NCBI RefSeq assembly: GCF_900177745.1
Contig: NZ_FXAR01000012.1
Coordinates: forward strand, 1 to 60,350
Length of the DNA: 60,350 nt
Source: Corynebacterium pollutisoli
GTDB lineage: Bacteria > Actinomycetota > Actinomycetes > Mycobacteriales > Mycobacteriaceae
Reading direction: 5' to 3'
Shown here: positions 58,571-60,350 of the stretch, piece after piece
Layout of the letters: each line of letters begins with the position of its first letter
How positions within the stretch are numbered: position 1 is the stretch's first letter
Notes under the pieces: generated by a model
Databases searched by the model: none
Told to the model about the DNA's origin: nothing
What the model saw: the letters and a program-made list of their open reading frames with translations, nothing else
Translations under genes and position numbers: made by a program

Positions 58571-59010
58571 TTGGATGTGACGACAAATACCGTTCCTGAT
58601 ACTTGCCTGCTGCTTGACCGCATGCTCATGGGTGCCGCGGGAGATTTCACACTCCTGTTTGACGAGCACCTGTCACGTGTGGAGGCCGCTGTCCAGCAGA
58701 TACTCTTGGCTGATGATCCGCGGCATTTAGCGGAGAGAGTGAGGCACCAGAGCGCCTCGCGGAGTTCCTGGCCGGATGGGGTGCAACGTCGGAAGAGTTC
58801 GGGGAGAAACTCTCGAGAGTCGAATCGCAGTTGATCGACGCCGCTGCGGAGGCGGTGGAGATCAGGTGGAAGGAAATGACGCAGCTCAACGGAGCAGGTG
58901 AACATCCCCCCGTTGGATCCCTCGAGACGGTGGACGATGATGGTCTGCGGGCCACAGACCTTGCAGTGTTTGACGGTGATCCCGAACTGAAGAGAGAACT
59001 GCAGGACTAA
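58571..59010 (+). pseudogene. Frameshifted small hypothetical gene
   Basis: From TTG at 58571 (or GTG at 58577) the frame reads VTTNTVPDTCLLLDRMLMGA...RVEAAVQQILLADDPRHLA and then loses coding character near 58735. The frame one base behind continues with a similar helical, Glu-rich style (APERLAEFLAGWGATSEEF...RVESQLIDAAAEAVEIRW) to TAA at 59010. One missing base between 58717 and 58740 explains both halves as one protein of about 145 residues. Unknown family. The next gene is in the same frame as the second half, directly behind the TAA. Could also be a -1 frameshift site or a sequencing error. Confidence 0.5.
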
Positions 59011-59049
59011 CTGCTTTTTCTCCGCGGTTTCTCGCCGGGCGAACACAGC

Positions 59050-60261
59050 GTGATTGAGGTCGGTCTGGTGCTCGCGTCCGCAGAGCTAATTCACCATGAC
59101 CTGCGTCAGGAATACCGGGAAGCGGACAGCGAACGCGAAGGAGTCAATCCGGATCAGTGGGAACAGACCCTGGGTGAACAGGTGGCAGTGTCCGGACGGC
59201 TGGTCAAACGCCTCAGTCGGCTCTACAAGCGGGCCAAGCGGGAAGAATCCCGTCAGCGCCGACGGGTCACTCCCGCGCCGGAGATCTTGTCGATCAAATC
59301 CACTGACAACGAGCGGTCCATGGTGGAGGATCCGACTGGGAGTGCCAGCAGTGGTCCTGCCCCGGGCGTTGAGGCGAAGAATGAGCCTGACAGAGAACTG
59401 ACGCTCGATTATCTCAAGGAGCTCACCCGCGCCGTCGGCCGAGGGCAAATAGCCGCGGAGGGGTGTGCTCGTTTGCTAGACGCAGCAATGAGGCAGCAGG
59501 CGGTTCTGAGAAAGACCTGGTTCCGACATTCAGGATCCTCCGGTGGCGGGCCGGCGCGCCTGTTGGAGGAGATCAACGGGTACGCCCGTGTTATCGATGA
59601 ACTGCGGGAGCTTTCTGCTGGGGATCGGACCACCGAGGACGCTGTACCTGTCGGAAACAATTCCACACCCGAAACCGACCACTCAACGGGTTCCGGGAAT
59701 TCAAGGAGGAGGTCCCGGAAAAGGAGGCGTTCCCGCGGAGCTCAGCGCCGGAAGCCATCCGACCGGAGGACGAGTGAACCAGGCGCGAACTCGGGTCTCG
59801 CCACCCCCTCGGCCGAGATCGAAGACTTCTCGCCTCTCTCCACCGACGCGATCGACAGGTACCGGGACGATTACCTGCAGTACCTGGAGAAGTGGCGGAC
59901 ACTGTCGCGCAAGCAGGGTTCGATTACCGGCGCAGTCGAACTCGAGGACCTGAAGGATCTGCTTGATCGACGGAGAGAAGAACTCGCAATGTGGTCGCAA
60001 CAGGGCGGCTATTCAGGAGACATCCCCTTGTTCTTCACCGATTCAGTAGGCGAGCTGGAATCGGTTCCACGTACGGAGAAGAACGTGCGCCGGCGACGTG
60101 CCTCCGAGCCCCGTGGACGTTCTCGTGCCACGTTCGGGTCTCGAGAGGAGGGCATCCGTCAGATACTGGACGATTTCAGGAGTTTCGTCCCGTCCCGACA
60201 ACGAGAACCTACGCACATAAACAGGACGGTCTTTGTCACCAGCGGTCGAATCAACCGGTGA
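59050..60261 (+). CDS. Hypothetical hydrophilic protein with basic linker (403 aa)
   Basis: No recognised family. Helical, charged N-part (ELIHHDLRQEYREADSERE, LVKRLSRLYKRAKREESRQRRR), a second helical block (LTRAVGRGQIAAEGCARLLDAAMRQQAVL), a very basic linker (about 215-240: RRRSRKRRRSRGAQRRK) and a helical C-part (DAIDRYRDDYLQYLEKWRTL). It looks DNA- or RNA-binding and phosphate-neutralising, but no motif proves it. The GTG start at 59050 has no good ribosome-binding site; the frame is open back to the TAA at 59010, so it may be fed by the damaged gene before it or belong to one larger decayed gene. Runs away from the Z1 operon. Confidence 0.6.
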   Translation: MIEVGLVLASAELIHHDLRQEYREADSEREGVNPDQWEQTLGEQVAVSGRLVKRLSRLYKRAKREESRQRRRVTPAPEILSIKSTDNERSMVEDPTGSASSGPAPGVEAKNEPDRELTLDYLKELTRAVGRGQIAAEGCARLLDAAMRQQAVLRKTWFRHSGSSGGGPARLLEEINGYARVIDELRELSAGDRTTEDAVPVGNNSTPETDHSTGSGNSRRRSRKRRRSRGAQRRKPSDRRTSEPGANSGLATPSAEIEDFSPLSTDAIDRYRDDYLQYLEKWRTLSRKQGSITGAVELEDLKDLLDRRREELAMWSQQGGYSGDIPLFFTDSVGELESVPRTEKNVRRRRASEPRGRSRATFGSREEGIRQILDDFRSFVPSRQREPTHINRTVFVTSGRINR

Positions 60262-60304
60262 CGTCCGTTAGCGTGGTGTATCTGTAACTGCCGGTGAGGA
60301 CCCC

Positions 60305-60350
60305 ATGGAAGATGTGGGCGACCACCGCAGTACCTTTCGAATCAACTCCT
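60305..60350 (+). CDS. Start of a further gene (truncated by window end)
   Basis: ATG at 60305 with GGTGAGGA at 60291-60298 as ribosome-binding site. Only 15 codons are visible (MEDVGDHRSTFRINS), too few for any assignment. 43 bases behind the hypothetical gene on the same strand. Confidence 0.45.
   Translation, partial: MEDVGDHRSTFRINS

Noticed and set aside
58122..58586. Upstream in-frame extension of the Z1 protein (1069 residues in all)
   Set aside because: The extension is Ser/Pro-rich without Z1 homology, while a good ribosome-binding site stands before the ATG at 58121.
1..60350. tRNA, rRNA genes, CRISPR arrays, insertion sequences
   Set aside because: No cloverleaf-like sequence, repeat-spacer pattern or transposase was seen; a tRNAscan or IS search was not possible here.

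Overview
The window reads as chromosomal DNA of a high-GC actinobacterium, almost certainly a Corynebacterium. The evidence is the order dapD–aroP–dapD paralogue–dapE–LOG–folP2–gpgS, then divergent glgA/glgC, then sigE–anti-sigma–tatB–mrp–odhA, a block conserved in corynebacteria and largely in mycobacteria. Other support is the odhA gene fused to an acyltransferase domain, and many genes that start 6–8 bases after a TAnnnT hexamer, as leaderless actinobacterial transcripts do.

Layout. 1–0.8 kb: 5' part of a DUF222/HNH endonuclease gene. 0.9–9.2 kb: lysine/diaminopimelate genes (dapD, a dapD paralogue, dapE) around an aromatic amino acid permease, then LOG, FolP2, GpgS and small conserved proteins. 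9.2–13.2 kb: glycogen genes glgA and glgC with a degenerate GH32-like gene behind glgA. 13.2–19.9 kb: methyltransferase, sigE/anti-sigma/tatB, mrp, DUF1003, an MgtE-N/CBS protein, a stress protein and a lipoprotein. 20–29.3 kb: odhA, a fused double ABC exporter, an EcsC-family protein, a shikimate dehydrogenase. 29.3–36.4 kb: esterase, an acidic protein, a serine hydrolase and two MFS exporters. 36.4–41.1 kb: a nucleoside hydrolase followed by an ECF importer (S, T, and a fused pair of ATPase halves) and a DUF418-like membrane protein. 41.2–46.8 kb: thioredoxin/TPR protein, a frameshifted COG0523 GTPase, a DASS anion symporter and a trimethylamine-monooxygenase-like FMO.

46.9–60.35 kb is an accessory defence island. 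Vsr endonuclease and a C5 DNA methyltransferase run on the + strand. Facing them is a − strand operon with almost every junction overlapping: Z1 helicase-like ATPase, PD-(D/E)XK nuclease, a divergent GHKL ATPase, two unrecognised proteins and a MutL/MORC-like GHKL ATPase. This is the class of MutL/MORC-linked restriction-modification systems inferred earlier from comparative genomics, with unusual parts. The methyltransferase carries a C-terminal EndoIII-like domain that keeps the four Fe-S cysteines but appears to lack catalytic residues, there are two GHKL ATPases, and two components have no recognised family. Behind the operon lie a decayed gene and a large basic hydrophilic protein.

A second striking signal is at DNA level. 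The word GTCGANAAGC, usually within GGCGTCGANAAGC, occurs 26 times between 845 and 46,858 and was not found in the island. In most genes it forces the rare Leu codon CTT.
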